NCBI RefSeq assembly: GCF_021018805.1
Contig: NC_086259.1
Span: 7,208,501-7,272,500, forward strand
From: Prinia subflava
Taxonomy: Eukaryota; Chordata; Aves; Passeriformes; Cisticolidae
DNA: 64,000 nucleotides
Direction: 5' to 3'
A model generated the notes under the pieces. It had not been told where the DNA came from. It did no database searches and saw nothing but the letters and a program-made list of their open reading frames with translations. The position numbers were made by a program, and so were the translations under genes. Positions 46,201 to 57,833 of the stretch are shown here, one piece after another. Within the stretch, counting starts at the first letter, position 1. Each line of letters begins with the position of its first letter.

Positions 46201-47659
46201 TGGAGCTGTAGCCCCTGCCTGCAGCAGTGAGGGCCAGCACCCAGTGTACCTGAGCAGGTGGGACACAGCAGGTGAGGGCAGATAGATTTGGGTCATTCCT
46301 TCCAAGTTGTTATACTAAAATTGTGGGGTTTTAAGCAGAGGTTTTGATTCTTTGGAGTCATCCACAGTAGGCAGCTAACAATCCCCACCCTCAGGGAATG
46401 GAAAGGGAGAAGCCCCTGTGATGGAGAACTTCAAAGTCTCCACTTCAGCTCCTTCACCTTATGCTCCTTTTCACATAACAGTATCTAATCACAGCAGATA
46501 TGAATCAGTTCTGCCTCAGGGTCATCATTTCCTCTGTTCTTTGACCCTCTGCAGACAGAGCCTTTGCCCCTTTCCTGGGGCTGCTGAAGGCAGGAATGGA
46601 CCTTGCTGGTCTCATGCTGCCTCCCCTGTCCCATGGTCATCAGCTGAGTGCATTTTTATACCTTATTGAAATGCACAAAAATGCACTGTCCAATTTACCA
46701 GAACTTCCAACTAATTACAAAGTACTTTTTGCAATTTCCTATGTAATATCCTTTTGAAAGTTGCCCTGTTTTCTTTCTCTTTGAATGCGTATTCAGAGCA
46801 GGCAGATTTGTAGGCACACAATAAGAAGTTGATTTTGAAAAGAGGTAAATAAATTGCACTGGCTGGAAAAGGGTTTCTTGCTGCCCTTTTATTATGATGT
46901 GCACAGAACTTGCTTCAAATTCTTTACTTTGCATTTCTATCACAAAGATAAATGAAATTGTCAATCCTGTTCACATTTCCTTTTGATGGCTATATAAAAG
47001 TAATAGCCAGGTGCCAAAAAAAGCTTTCATTAATTCTTCTATTTATTAAGGTGAAAGGAGGACTATTTTACAAACAAAGAAGAATAAACAAACTGTGGTG
47101 AATGTCTGCTCTTTTTCTAGAGAATATTCCTTCTTTATCCCTAACTTTAGAATGACTTTGAGCAGTTTTAAAATAGATAAAAAACTTCTTGATTTCAGAT
47201 TTCTGTAGCTTTATCTCAGTATTCACTGCTGTAACACTACACAGGATAAGTGGAATGCTGCATGGTAATGTTGAAATTTAATCCAGGGAATAAGACCACA
47301 CTTTAAAAACAGAAAAAAAAAATAAAAAAGAGAGGAATTTTGTACTTGTTCCACAGAGATATCTGATATTAAGGAAAATAAAAAAATCAAACTAAAACTA
47401 AACAAAAAACCACCCTACTCTGCTTTTTATATGTGATAGATATAGATATCAACATCATTTCTTCAAAACCATCTTGGGGAAAGAAGCCCTCATAAATCAC
47501 ATTTATTAGGAGTAGTCAGGAGCAGAACAAGCCCTGGGTGCTGCCGTGGAGCTGACACAGAGTGTGCCCCTCTCCCTCTCCTTGGCAGCACAGCAGGGCC
47601 AGCCCAGGGACAGCAGCTCCTGCTGCAGCAAGGGGGGACACAGCCAGGCTTGGCACCAG

Positions 47660-47735
47660 AGGGGCAAGGGGAGGAGGGCTGGGGAGGGGAGAGAGCCCCT
47701 GGGGAGCAAGGGGAAAGGTGGACATCAGGGGAAGG
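47660..47735 (+). repeat. G-rich tract with G-quadruplex motif
   Basis: GGGGCAAGGGGAGGAGGGCT followed by GGGGAGGGG at 47661-47689 has more than four G runs with loops of 1-4 bases, a canonical G4 pattern. More G4-length runs follow to about 47735. It lies about 210 bp before the pentanucleotide array. Confidence 0.75.
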
Positions 47736-47941
47736 TCACAGGCACTGCCCAGGCATGAGACACCCCCTGGGATGGGCATCAGGGAGAGCTGGGGCCCTCG
47801 ACAAGCATGTGGAAGAACCAGGTTATGGGTTCTCTGCAGATGGGGTAAATCTGCCTGCAGAGAGGGTCAGTTCTTACAGGCTCAGAAATTTCTGTAGACT
47901 TTCACCCTTTACTTTTTTCACAGAATTGGTTTTTTTGATAA

Positions 47942-48073
47942 CTATTCTATTCTATTCTATTCTATTCTATTCTATTCTATTCTATTCTATTCTATTCTAT
48001 TCTATTCTATTCTATTCTATTCTATTCTATTCTATTCTATTCTATTCTATTCTATTCTATTCTATTCTATTCT
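47942..48073. repeat. (ATTCT)n pentanucleotide array, about 26 copies
   Basis: A perfect CTATT/ATTCT array begins after TTTTTTGATAA and ends where the unit switches to ATCCT. It translates as a repeating hydrophobic frame of no biological meaning. The unit is the same as in the human ATXN10 intronic repeat, but the locus is unrelated. Confidence 0.98.
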
Positions 48074-48239
48074 CCTATCCTATCCTATCCTATCCTATCC
48101 TATCCTATCCTATCCTATCCTATCCTATCCTATCCTATCCTATCCTATCCTATCCTATCCTATCCTATCCTATCCTATCCTATCCTATCCTATCCTATCC
48201 TATCCTATCCTATCCTATCCTATCCTATCCTATCCTATT
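48074..48239. repeat. (ATCCT)n pentanucleotide array, about 32 copies
   Basis: The array is directly continuous with the ATTCT array. Every unit differs from the previous block by one T to C change, and the last unit returns to TATTC before TTTATCC. The switch is abrupt, with no mixed zone. Confidence 0.98.
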
Positions 48240-51200
48240 CTTTATCCCCCTGTAGTTTTGTCACTCCTGGCAGAGGAATGGGATTTATTAGATTTTGAGA
48301 AAACTGCATGCCCCAAGAGACAAATTAATCTTCAGACACTCTGATAATTAAGATGGGGAGATTTGAAAATCACACTACAGTTTAGCAGTATCACTGTAAC
48401 TTCCTGTCCTGCCTGGAAAGTATTTGAGCAGAGAGTTTCTAAATGTCCAGGTGAGGAAGAAATCTCTTCCTCTGAGGGACAAGGTGAGGGCAATACTTCC
48501 CTGAACTCCATGAAACAGGATCAAGTCTAAATTAACACACAGAAGTGGTCTTTGTCCTTCCTATGAGCTGCAAAAGGTCTCAGGACAATTAGTCCTGTCT
48601 TTTTTATTGTTTCAGTGTGGAGTTTAAAACCCCTGACCTTTTATCACATCTATTTAGCTCTATATCCATGGCTCAGGAAAAAATTAAAGATGAGATGGGT
48701 ATTCTGTGTTTGGCAGAGAAATGCAGCACTAATTCATTTTCTGGCTACAACAGTCCAACTGTGTTTAGTTTTTCCTTCCTGTATTCCCATCTAAATGTGC
48801 CTCCTCTCTTCCCCTGCTCTTAGACACATTAGCATCTTCATGTGTTTATGTGTCAGTGTAAATCTTCAGAGTCAGTTTTTACTGCAGTTCTGATTAGTGT
48901 AGAATATATAAGTCATTCTGCAAAGGTTTGAGTTTTCAGGATAGAAAACCCTTTTGCTGCTTTAGATGTGGTTCAGCCTGCTCTGAACGTGACCATGAGC
49001 ATTCATTCCCAGACACTGCGAGGCCACAAAGCACGATATTGACTCTGCTCCTGGTGCAGCTGCTGTGATGTTATTCACAGCCAAAGCCCCAAGCCATCTT
49101 TCTACTCCACTTTGAAGGAATCACTCTCTTTATCAGTGAAGGAAACAAGCAGCTTGTCTGCTACAACATTCAGAAACCTCCCCTTCCATCTCCTTCCCTC
49201 CCTTAGCTGCAATATGAACATCAGATATGGGAGAAAAATAACACTGTGTTTCCTGATGCAATTAATTGTACAATAGTTCAACTTTAACACCTTTGGACAT
49301 AAGCACAAGTGGGAAGAAAAATTAAAGCTTAGATTCACAAAGCCATGAAAACAGCAGTAAATATCCAGCAAAAAAGATGTTTCCTTATCATCTGCAAGCA
49401 AAGGATTTTGCCACTGGGAGATGTTTTAAAACCAATTATTTTAAAACCTACATAAGCACCATTTCTGATTCCATGGGAAAATCATATTCCAGTTCCAAAG
49501 GCTTCAGAAAAAACAGGCATAAAAACTTGAGATCTTACTTGAAAACAAGAGATATCTGAAAGTGCAGCCTTCCCTATGGAAGGCACAATTTAAATATCAA
49601 GTTTTAGACAAAGCAGAAAGACAAAAACTCAAACCCAGCCCACACCTTGTACCAAACCCAGCTGGTTTTAAGGCTCAGCCCTGGGTTTTTCTTACAGAGA
49701 GTTTTGGCAGACACTGTGGCACCCCCCTGCCACACTGGGGACTGCCTTTGGCAGCACCAGTGCAAGGGCTCTGCTGGGCTGACAGAGGAGGTGGGCTAGG
49801 TCAGGTCAGCCTCTAATTTCTCTGAAGCAGAGACACCCCTCTGTTTGTTTGCACAGCCCAGCATTCAAAGAAGCTTTCACTGTGGTAAAAATGTCAGTAT
49901 GCAAGAACTGAGTCCCTGGAGCTTTCCCAGCTAGATTGCTTTTTCTCCCCATCCCTTCACCCTCGTCTGTTTTCTGGGTTTTGTTTTTTTTTTTTCTTTT
50001 CGTTTTGGATTTCTTACCCCCATGACACTTAAAAATGATATAAATATTATGGGCTAGGTTCTGGTCTCCTGAAGTAATAATATTGAAGCAGCAAAGGTGT
50101 CCATGTTTAAGAACACAGGACTCTCAGCAGCTGCTTGGCTGAATGTTCTTTGCTATGCAAAGCTCTGCAATATTTCCAGTAGTGCCTTATAATGTCAGCC
50201 TTTGGAGTATGATAAGGTATCTCTGTGGTTTCATATTGCATCAAGGGGAAATCCAGCATACAAATGACTTGCTCAGGAATAATCTACACAAAATTATTGA
50301 AATTTTTAAGCTGTTTCTGCCTTCACTGAGGGAGTGAAATAGATTATATGGTATTGAAGCATTTTGAGGAAAGTTTTTACTGTTTGAAAAGATCATTTAA
50401 GTGAGTAGTGTTATATTTATGGAATGTCATATATTAGTGCTCCTGTACATTCCCCTCCATCACCCAAAAGAAAGGGCACTACATCAGGATGGTCAGCAAA
50501 ATTCAGGTCTGTTTGGTAATGATGCTATTTCCAGACCATGCAACTACCAACCCATGGGAGATTTTACTGGAATATCACTCTCTTGCCTGCAGAATGGTTC
50601 TGTACCTGATGTTCAATCATTATGTTCATTAGTGGGGAAAAATCCTTCAGGAGTATCCTTCTTTCTAAAAAGCCATATGCAACTGTGTGGCTAAAAAGCA
50701 GAAATGTCTTTAATTATATCAACCATGCTTGCAAATTAAAGGCATAATAACCCATCTGCATCTGTGTACATCGGCTATTAGGCCTGAAGTCAGGATTCAT
50801 TTGTGTACATCTATTTAAAAAATAAAGGAGTAAAACACATGCACAAGCATAATGTTTAGAGTTTGTGATGGATTGGAATGATATCAAAGGGTGTCAGAAC
50901 AGTAACTTAGTGATATCACACAAAGAGAAAATCATGAGAAATGCTAGATGATGGCAGGAGAAAGAGGGAAATTTACTTCCATATTTAGAGACTTTTGTCC
51001 ACAAAAGTAATGAGAATATTCTCACTTAATCCCTCACTTTACCAAATTTTCAGGATAAGGTTTAGGAATATCTTAAAACTGGAGTACAAAGCTGGCATCC
51101 TTCCCTGAGTGTCGGAATATCTCAGGAGAACTTCCAGTAGCAGGCATCAATATGTTCATTTAACTTTCTCCTCCAGATCAGGCTTCAGATTCTGGCAGGG

Positions 51201-53559
51201 AGCTATACTCCCTCATTTTAGATGCAAAATTAAAATTTACATTAACAGAGTTTAAACATCTATAAGGAACATCTGGAAGTGTTTTCCCAAACACTGAATA
51301 AGCAAAGGCTCCAGGACTGGCTCCTTTGTTCATGTGTATTTGGTTAAAATATACAACAGCATCAGTGTCAAACAAATGGATGTACTTGAAAGAGCTACAA
51401 GGAATTACAAAAGACTCCTGCTCTCTTTACATCAGCTCTGTGATGCTTCCTGCTCCCACCTCTTGTTGAAGCTGCTGCTGTAAACAAACAAACAAAGCCC
51501 AGAGCTGTGCCGAGGGTGTTGGAACCATCACCAGCCCCGGCTGGGGAATAAATCCAGGCATCCTGACACTGGCAAGGAGCACACACGTGTTGAGTCTGTG
51601 TGGAAACCTGTTCCCTTCAGCCCTGTGACAGGGCAAGGCAGCCAGGACCGTGTGGGCAAAGCCAGCTGGTGTCAGGATGCTTCTCAGGCTGCTGTGGAAC
51701 TGCTGCTCTGATTAGTAACAGTGCAGCAAAATCCTCCTAACAGCGGAAAACAAAAGAATTTATGGGGGAAAATAAACTTCACAACTCAAAATGCATTCTG
51801 TAATCCTGGGTCGTTTCCTGCTGTCCTGATTTATCCAAGCACTCAGGCTAATCTGAGGGTAGTCCTGCCTGCAGCCAGGGCTGGTGCCAGTCCCAGCCAT
51901 TTCAGCTTTATCTGCTCCCCTTTGGGAATTCCACTGGCAAGCTCCAGTAAGGGTTCAGGGTCCCCATGCAGGAAATGCACAGGCAGTAGAAAGTTTCCTC
52001 CAGCATGGATTTAATCCCTGGCTCTGTGTGTGTTAGCAATCAGTAACCTTTGTCATGCTAGTGCAGTTTGTATTTTGTAGTGGTCATACATCTAACAGTA
52101 AAGTACATTTGGTTAAGGGATCTGTGCCAAAGAGCACAGGAATATAAGTAATTCTTACAAAGAAAACCTCTAAAAGCAGTGCTACTTCTTCTAAGAGATG
52201 CAAAGGGATATTGCTGATTAAGGGTCACTGCTTTCTCTCCCACTGGGGCCATTGCTGTGCTTGGGGCTGGAGGAGACAGAGTTTGGGCTGATGACAGAAA
52301 TTAGGAGAGCACATTCAAGAGTGACATGAGACCTGGAGGAGCTGATTCCTTGTCTCTAGGTTCTCATGACAAAAAACCCCAGAGGTTTTGTTCTCTACAT
52401 ATTTGTTCTCTCTCTCTTTTTTTAAATTTATTTTTATTTTTTTATTTCTGCCTGAAAGAAAATCTAGTTTTTTCTGGTCTTAGGCCAATTAGTAATCCTG
52501 CCTGTGGAACCTATTGGCAGCATCATCAACAGCAGATATGTTCAAAATATAAAGCTGGTCATTCCTGTGCTTTCATCTTAATTGGAGCTTTAACATTCTT
52601 TTAAACATTAAATTAGTGCTGGAAAGAAAAGAGTGGGTTTGGGAGGTTAAAAAATCTTTTCTTTCCCATGTTCTTTTCAGAAAGTTATGGTAATTATTTT
52701 TATAGTGACAAGAAGATTATTTGACTTAATTTAATACAGAAGACTAAGTTCTCAGGAAAGAAAAAAAAATACTGCAATGTACACAAGTAGAAAAACAATG
52801 CCAACATTTCCCTACATCATTAGAAGAACTTCCTTATACTTCTGTGGGATAATTGTGTCCTGGGATGTGTGTTAAAATTTAAGGTACAACTAAAATGTGG
52901 GCCATAACCAAGGGTCAGACATCTTCATCCAACTCACAGCTCTAACAATTCCTTCCCCTACCCTCTCCCCAAAATAGTTCTACACTGGAAAGTCTCTAGG
53001 TTTTCTCCCTTATAATCAATTTTTTAGAAATTCTTTTAAATTAAGTTTAGCTGTGAACTAATGGAAATAAATTATCTATGAAGTATATCATGGTGGTCCT
53101 GCTCTTGCAGTCTGCGGTGCGATGATAAACGACCAGCGTCGTAAAATAGCTGTTAATAGATTTTAAAGCCAGAGGGGAAAATTATGATCATCTAATTCTG
53201 ACCTCCAGCATGGTGCTGGTGCCTGGACACCCCCTGTAGCTTCTGCATCAGGGCCACAGCTGCTCAAGGAGTGCCAGGACATTTTTCAGCCAGACAAGCC
53301 CAGCAGCCCCTTTGGAAAGAGTGAGATGGATTCTCACCTGGTGAAATCAGAATGGTCACAGCACCGTGTTACACCACATGGAAATCTGCTCTGCTGCTTG
53401 CTTTCATTATGGTGCCATGAATCCTGTTCTCCTCCCTGGCAGTGCCATTCTCTTTCTCTCTTTGCCTGAGCCGTCCCTCTAAATCTTTCCCATGGCTCTT
53501 GTATCTCCATCCCAGCAAGCAGTCCAAGCACCAGCTTTCCCTCTCCTCTCTGCAAACTG
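48240..53559. other. Non-coding sequence between the two long simple-repeat arrays
   Basis: AT-rich DNA with homopolymer T tracts (about 49985-50000 and 52410-52445) and an older CR1-like fragment near 53.2 kb. No gene was recognised. Confidence 0.6.
53163..53290 (+). mobile_element. Older CR1-like repeat fragment
   Basis: The segment AAAGCCAGAGGGGAAAATTA followed by TGATCATCTAATTCTGACCT and CCAGCA resembles an old sauropsid CR1-type 3' segment (GCCAGAAGGGACCA..TGATCATCTAGTCTGACCTCC). It has no clear terminal repeat and diverges strongly after about 53210, so family and boundaries are uncertain. Confidence 0.55.
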
Positions 53560-53713
53560 CCCTTTCCCTTTCCCTTTCCCTTTCCCTTTCCCTTTCCCTT
53601 TCCCTTTCCCTTTCCCTTTCCCTTTCCCTTTCCCTTTCCCTTTCCCTTTCCCTTTCCCTTTCCCTTTCCCTTTCCCTTTCCCTTTCCCTTTCCCTTTCCC
53701 TTTCCCTTTCCCT
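53560..53713. repeat. (CCCTTT)n hexanucleotide array, about 25 copies
   Basis: A perfect CCCTTT array with pyrimidines on the plus strand and (AAAGGG)n on the minus strand. It is stop-free and so produces SLSL, PFPF and ERER pseudo-proteins on the two strands. It is not telomeric, because the unit is not TTAGGG. Confidence 0.98.
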
Positions 53714-56700
53714 CACCATGTCCCTATCAAATCCACTTGTTGGCACTGGTTTTTAGGGTCTGACATCAATCCCTTGCTCATGACAGCACAGTCTCTCTTC
53801 ATCCATTTGGGGAATTGTTCACTGATTATAAGGAAACCATGAGCAGAGAGAAAGGATAAATTACTTAACCAATCCTCTACCAATGACTTTGTTATGTCTG
53901 CTTTCAGAATTGTGAGCACCATAACTCTCTGATTTCAAGGTTTGTGCTCTAATCAATCACTTATGAGATAGGAAACGAAGATTTTTGTTCAGTTGCTGTA
54001 TTTTCCTGCTTGTATTTCCACATCCAGGAGAAACTCCACAAAGTAGAGTTCATGGCTGGCAGTGCTGATCATTACTGCTCAGAACTGCTACATTGTTCTC
54101 CTCCTACTTAAAAAGTTTTAATGCCCTGTGGATTTTAAAGCTAATTTTTTACTAGGAAAAGACCAAAATGTTTGAGTTTGAGTCCTGAGAATTGCCAGTT
54201 TTGATTTACTCAACACCATTCTTTATATTTGTGCAGGCACTTTTCACCCTGCTGGGGCAATGCCAGCCCAGACCATCTACAATTCCTATTAAATAAATAC
54301 ACAAATAACTAACTAAATAAAGAAGATGTACAGACAAAAGATCATCAGGTCTTGTTCAAAACCAGCCAGACTCATGAACTGACAGTGACAGGAGAAAGAC
54401 CAGAGTGTGCTGCACTGGCTGTCTCTAAGACACTTCCCAGACACCGGGGGCTCACTGAAAGAGAAGCAATTGCTGAAAACTCACCTGAAAGGCACTTGGA
54501 AATAAATGCCTGCAGTATTTGCTTGGTGACATGGGCTCCTGGGCAAGTGCAGCAAACACTGGTGCTTGGAGCAAAGGGAAGTCACTTCTGCTGGCTTGCT
54601 CTGGCTTTTGATCAAAAAGGATCAAAAGTGGGGTGATCTGAATTGAGTCTTGAACATGGCTTTTCTGGTTAGCATTGCACAATGCCCACTACAGCACTCT
54701 CAAGACTTGAGGATGTGAGGGCATAAAGCAGATTTCAAGCCTGAAGAGCAAAATAAATTACTTGGCTTGGGCAGATGGAAAAGGACACTTCTTTTCTCAG
54801 CTGTCTAGCAAGCCAGGAGCAGAGTTTAGTCCAGTGAGAACAAAAATAGCCCAATAAAACCCACTGGCTGCAGCAGTACAGATGGCTTGCACCATCTCCT
54901 AAGCCATTTACTTTTAGAAGCTGAAAAATGGCAGCGCTGAAATTTTAGGTGAACGTTTCACTGCAGGTGATCATCGTGGTGAGAAGTGTTAACTCAGGCT
55001 CTTATCTTGCATCCATTCTCTCAGTGTTTTAACACCTCACTCCTGCCTCCTTCTCTCTCCAAAAGACCTTAAACCAAGCCTGGGCTTCAGCACCCAAGGC
55101 AGGAGCACTAACTGTAGGGATTCATTTCAAAATCTTACAGCACATTGATCCTGCCCTCAGAAACAGTTGCTAATTATCACTTTCACAAATATTTACTGCT
55201 ATCTGAGTCTTGAATAGAATATATTATGAAAATCTCCATATGCCCAGGCACAGCTTGACTTAGCGGGCGAAAGACGACGACTCTATTTTGGATTCACACT
55301 GCTGAGAGAGGAACACTCACTGTATTGAATTCATACCTCATTTAAAATTGCCTTTACAGATAATAAATCCAAATGTTCCTTTGATAATTATTCTGTACTA
55401 AAATTAATGCCAAATAATGTGCAAGCAAGCAGGCAGGCCTTTATGGGTATGATTACAGCATTTACTTCTCTTTGGGAACTGCTGGAACTGTCTACATAAA
55501 TAATACCATGCCATTATCCTTAAAGCAGCACATTTGTTTTACAATGAGCCCTTGCCAGGGGAACTTTTTACGTATATACCATTGAAGCTTTCTGTGCACC
55601 TTAATCATCTATCATATCCTTTAAGGAAAGATCCTTTAGAAGAGAACTCTTTTTCCCCCCCCACTACTGCTTGACATAAAACCATAAAGGTTGCTAGGAA
55701 TATTGGAAACCCTCCCTCTGTTCTAAAAGACAATTTATCTTCTTTATTCATTCTGCTTGAATGCCTTTGTAGTGAAAGAAACTTTTACTGTGCTTTGCCT
55801 GAAATTCACATAATGCATATGTTATAGTGCATGGTGAACTGCCAGAGTTTCAATGTCTCTCCCAGCCTGACGTGTTTTGCTCCTTCCCTGCTGTGCTGCA
55901 GCCCCTTCTTTAATTGAATCCAACTTTTGGGGTACTTGCACTAACATGGAGAAGTGTCACCTGCCTGTTGTGCATTTGGCTCCTGAACTTTGTGTGAAAT
56001 CTCCGTTGAGACAATTCCTGTGCCCAGTGAACACAGTTGACAAATTGTAACCTCAGCCTGTTTGTTGCTACCAGTGAATTCTAAGTCAACAGCCATATTT
56101 TGTGCTGAAGTCAAATAAGCACTAGGAATTGTGAGATAATAGCTTACTTACAAGCTGGAGGGACCTATGCAGCACCCAGTCCATGAAATTACTGAGCTGC
56201 TCCTAACACTGGCATCAGAAAACCAAAAATACATGGATGAGGAGAAATGGCAGTTTTGTTGCAGACTGCTACTGAGCAGCCATTACATTCTAATCAGAAA
56301 CTTTAAAAGGAAAAGAAGGAGTAACTCAATTCAGAGGCCTTTTACTGTCAATTACACCAGACCTTTTCTTATTCATTTTGTGAGCAGCTCCTGAGTGATT
56401 CTGATGGAGTGAAATCACAAGTACTGCTCGCCAGTGCAGCTGCAGCTCTCCCAGCCTCACCACATGGACGCTTCTTGCAAGTCAAAATGGGATCTGATAG
56501 ATTATGAAACAAGGACTCCAAAATTCAGGTAGCATTATGAATGGATTTATATGCTTGGGTCCTTCCTTCCCTAGAGCTGGAAATTGAGGTTGGATGATGT
56601 ACATTGAGTGTATTTTCTCTTCCAGGGTTCCTCAGCAGGTGAGGTGTCACTGCCTTCCTCTGATAGGTTCCTGTGCACTGTTCTCTAAATTACCAGGCTC

Positions 56701-57509
56701 TTCTCTGCTCTGAAATGCAAAAAGAAGATTAAAAACCTAGAAAAACTCATCATGGACAAAAGCTTTCCAGCCTGGCCTTGCCTCTGGCTCCCTCCTGCTT
56801 TAGGCAGTGTTGGGCCTGTTGATAACTCCATCCATGAGGGAGGGGAGTTGATGCTTTGATCAGGGTAGGAATACCAACAACACTGTGAACACTGAGCAGG
56901 CTGGATAAGCCTCTTCCTCCTTGGAGTGCCCAGCCTCAAAGCTAATAAGGCCACTCTGCAGGAGATGCTGAGCACAGCTTTTTTCTCAGCTTTATATTTT
57001 TTTTCAAGAACTTTGGTGATTACCTCTCACCCCTAATTTTCCTTCACAACATACACTTAGGTTCCTAGATTTTAGAACTCTTGTAAATGAGAATCTTTGT
57101 TTTCCTTGAAAGGTGGATTAAATATCTTTCTGCCCTGATTTTAACGTATTCTCTGAACATTTTTTCATATCCAGTAGCATGCTCATACTTAACAAAGGCA
57201 GGGGACAAGGCAACACATGCTCCTGAGATATGCCATCGTATCTTTATTGAGAGCTGGAAATTTTCTGACTCCTGAGGGTGGCAAATGATTTCATAAGCCT
57301 GTCCAGGGACATTGGTTGGGCTGGTGATACCTTTAGCAGATGGTGTCTAAACCTTTCTTGTCTCAGTTTTAGTAAAGTTAAATTGCACCAATCACCTTTG
57401 GTAGGTGTGCAGGGACTCTGAGTGACTGTACTGGGACTGGCAGCCCAGACTGGAGGCAGGGCAGGACGATTCCCTGGAAAAGCTGCAGTGGTGAAAGGGA
57501 GCAAAAGAA
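53714..57509. other. Non-coding sequence before the CR1 fragment
   Basis: No coding exon or RNA gene was recognised. At 55086-55106 a TTCAGCACC half site is followed at the right spacing by an imperfect second half, a weak match to the REST/NRSF RE1 element. Otherwise nothing stands out. Confidence 0.55.
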
Positions 57510-57833
57510 GTTTACAGCTCCCTGAAAGGAGGGTGTGGCTAGGGGGGGTCGGGCTCTTCTCCCAGGGAACCAGTGACAGGACAAGAGAACACAGTCTTAA
57601 GCTGCACCAGGGAGACTTAGGTTGGACATCAGGAAGAATTTCTTTAAGGAAAGGGTGACTAAACTCTGGAATGGGCTGCCCAGGGAGGTGGGGGTGTCAC
57701 TGTGCTGGGGCTGTTTGAGGGAAGGCTGGATGTGGCACTCAGTGCCATGGTCTGGTTGATGTGGAGGTTTTCAGTCTTGGACTTGCTGACCTCGGGCCTC
57801 TTTTCCCACCTCCCTGATCCTGTCACTCTGTGA
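57510..57833 (+). mobile_element. CR1 LINE fragment with intact 3' terminus
   Basis: The fragment contains hallmark CR1 3' segments in order: CTCCCTGAAAGGAGG, GGGCTCTTCTCCCAGG, ACCAGTGACAGGACAAGAG, GTTGGACATCAGGAAGAATT, AATGGGCTGCCCAGGGAGG, ACTCAGTGCCATGGTCTGG, then TTGGACTTGCTGACCTCGG and the terminal TGATCCTGTCACTCTGTGA. It is 5'-truncated and carries only the end of ORF2 and the 3' UTR, with disrupted frames. Confidence 0.93.

Larger units (their letters stand above)
35401..47659. other. Non-coding sequence upstream of VSTM2B, proximal part
   Basis: Mainly AT-rich DNA with only short open frames and no recognised exon, RNA gene or full transposon. It holds a short AAT microsatellite near 43.2 kb and a small inverted repeat near 41.1 kb. 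Distal enhancers of VSTM2B could be here, but sequence alone does not mark them. Confidence 0.6.

Noticed and set aside
47942..48239. Disease-type expansion of the ATXN10 locus
   Set aside because: Only the repeat unit is shared; there is no ATXN10 exon nearby and the array lies in intergenic DNA upstream of VSTM2B.
47650..48255. 201-codon frame ending in a repeating hydrophobic pattern
   Set aside because: It is the translation of the ATTCT/ATCCT arrays and not a membrane protein.
53560..53713. Interstitial telomeric repeat
   Set aside because: The unit is CCCTTT/AAAGGG, not CCCTAA/TTAGGG.
53369..53842. ER-, SL- and PF-repeat frames on the two strands
   Set aside because: They are translations of the CCCTTT hexamer array.
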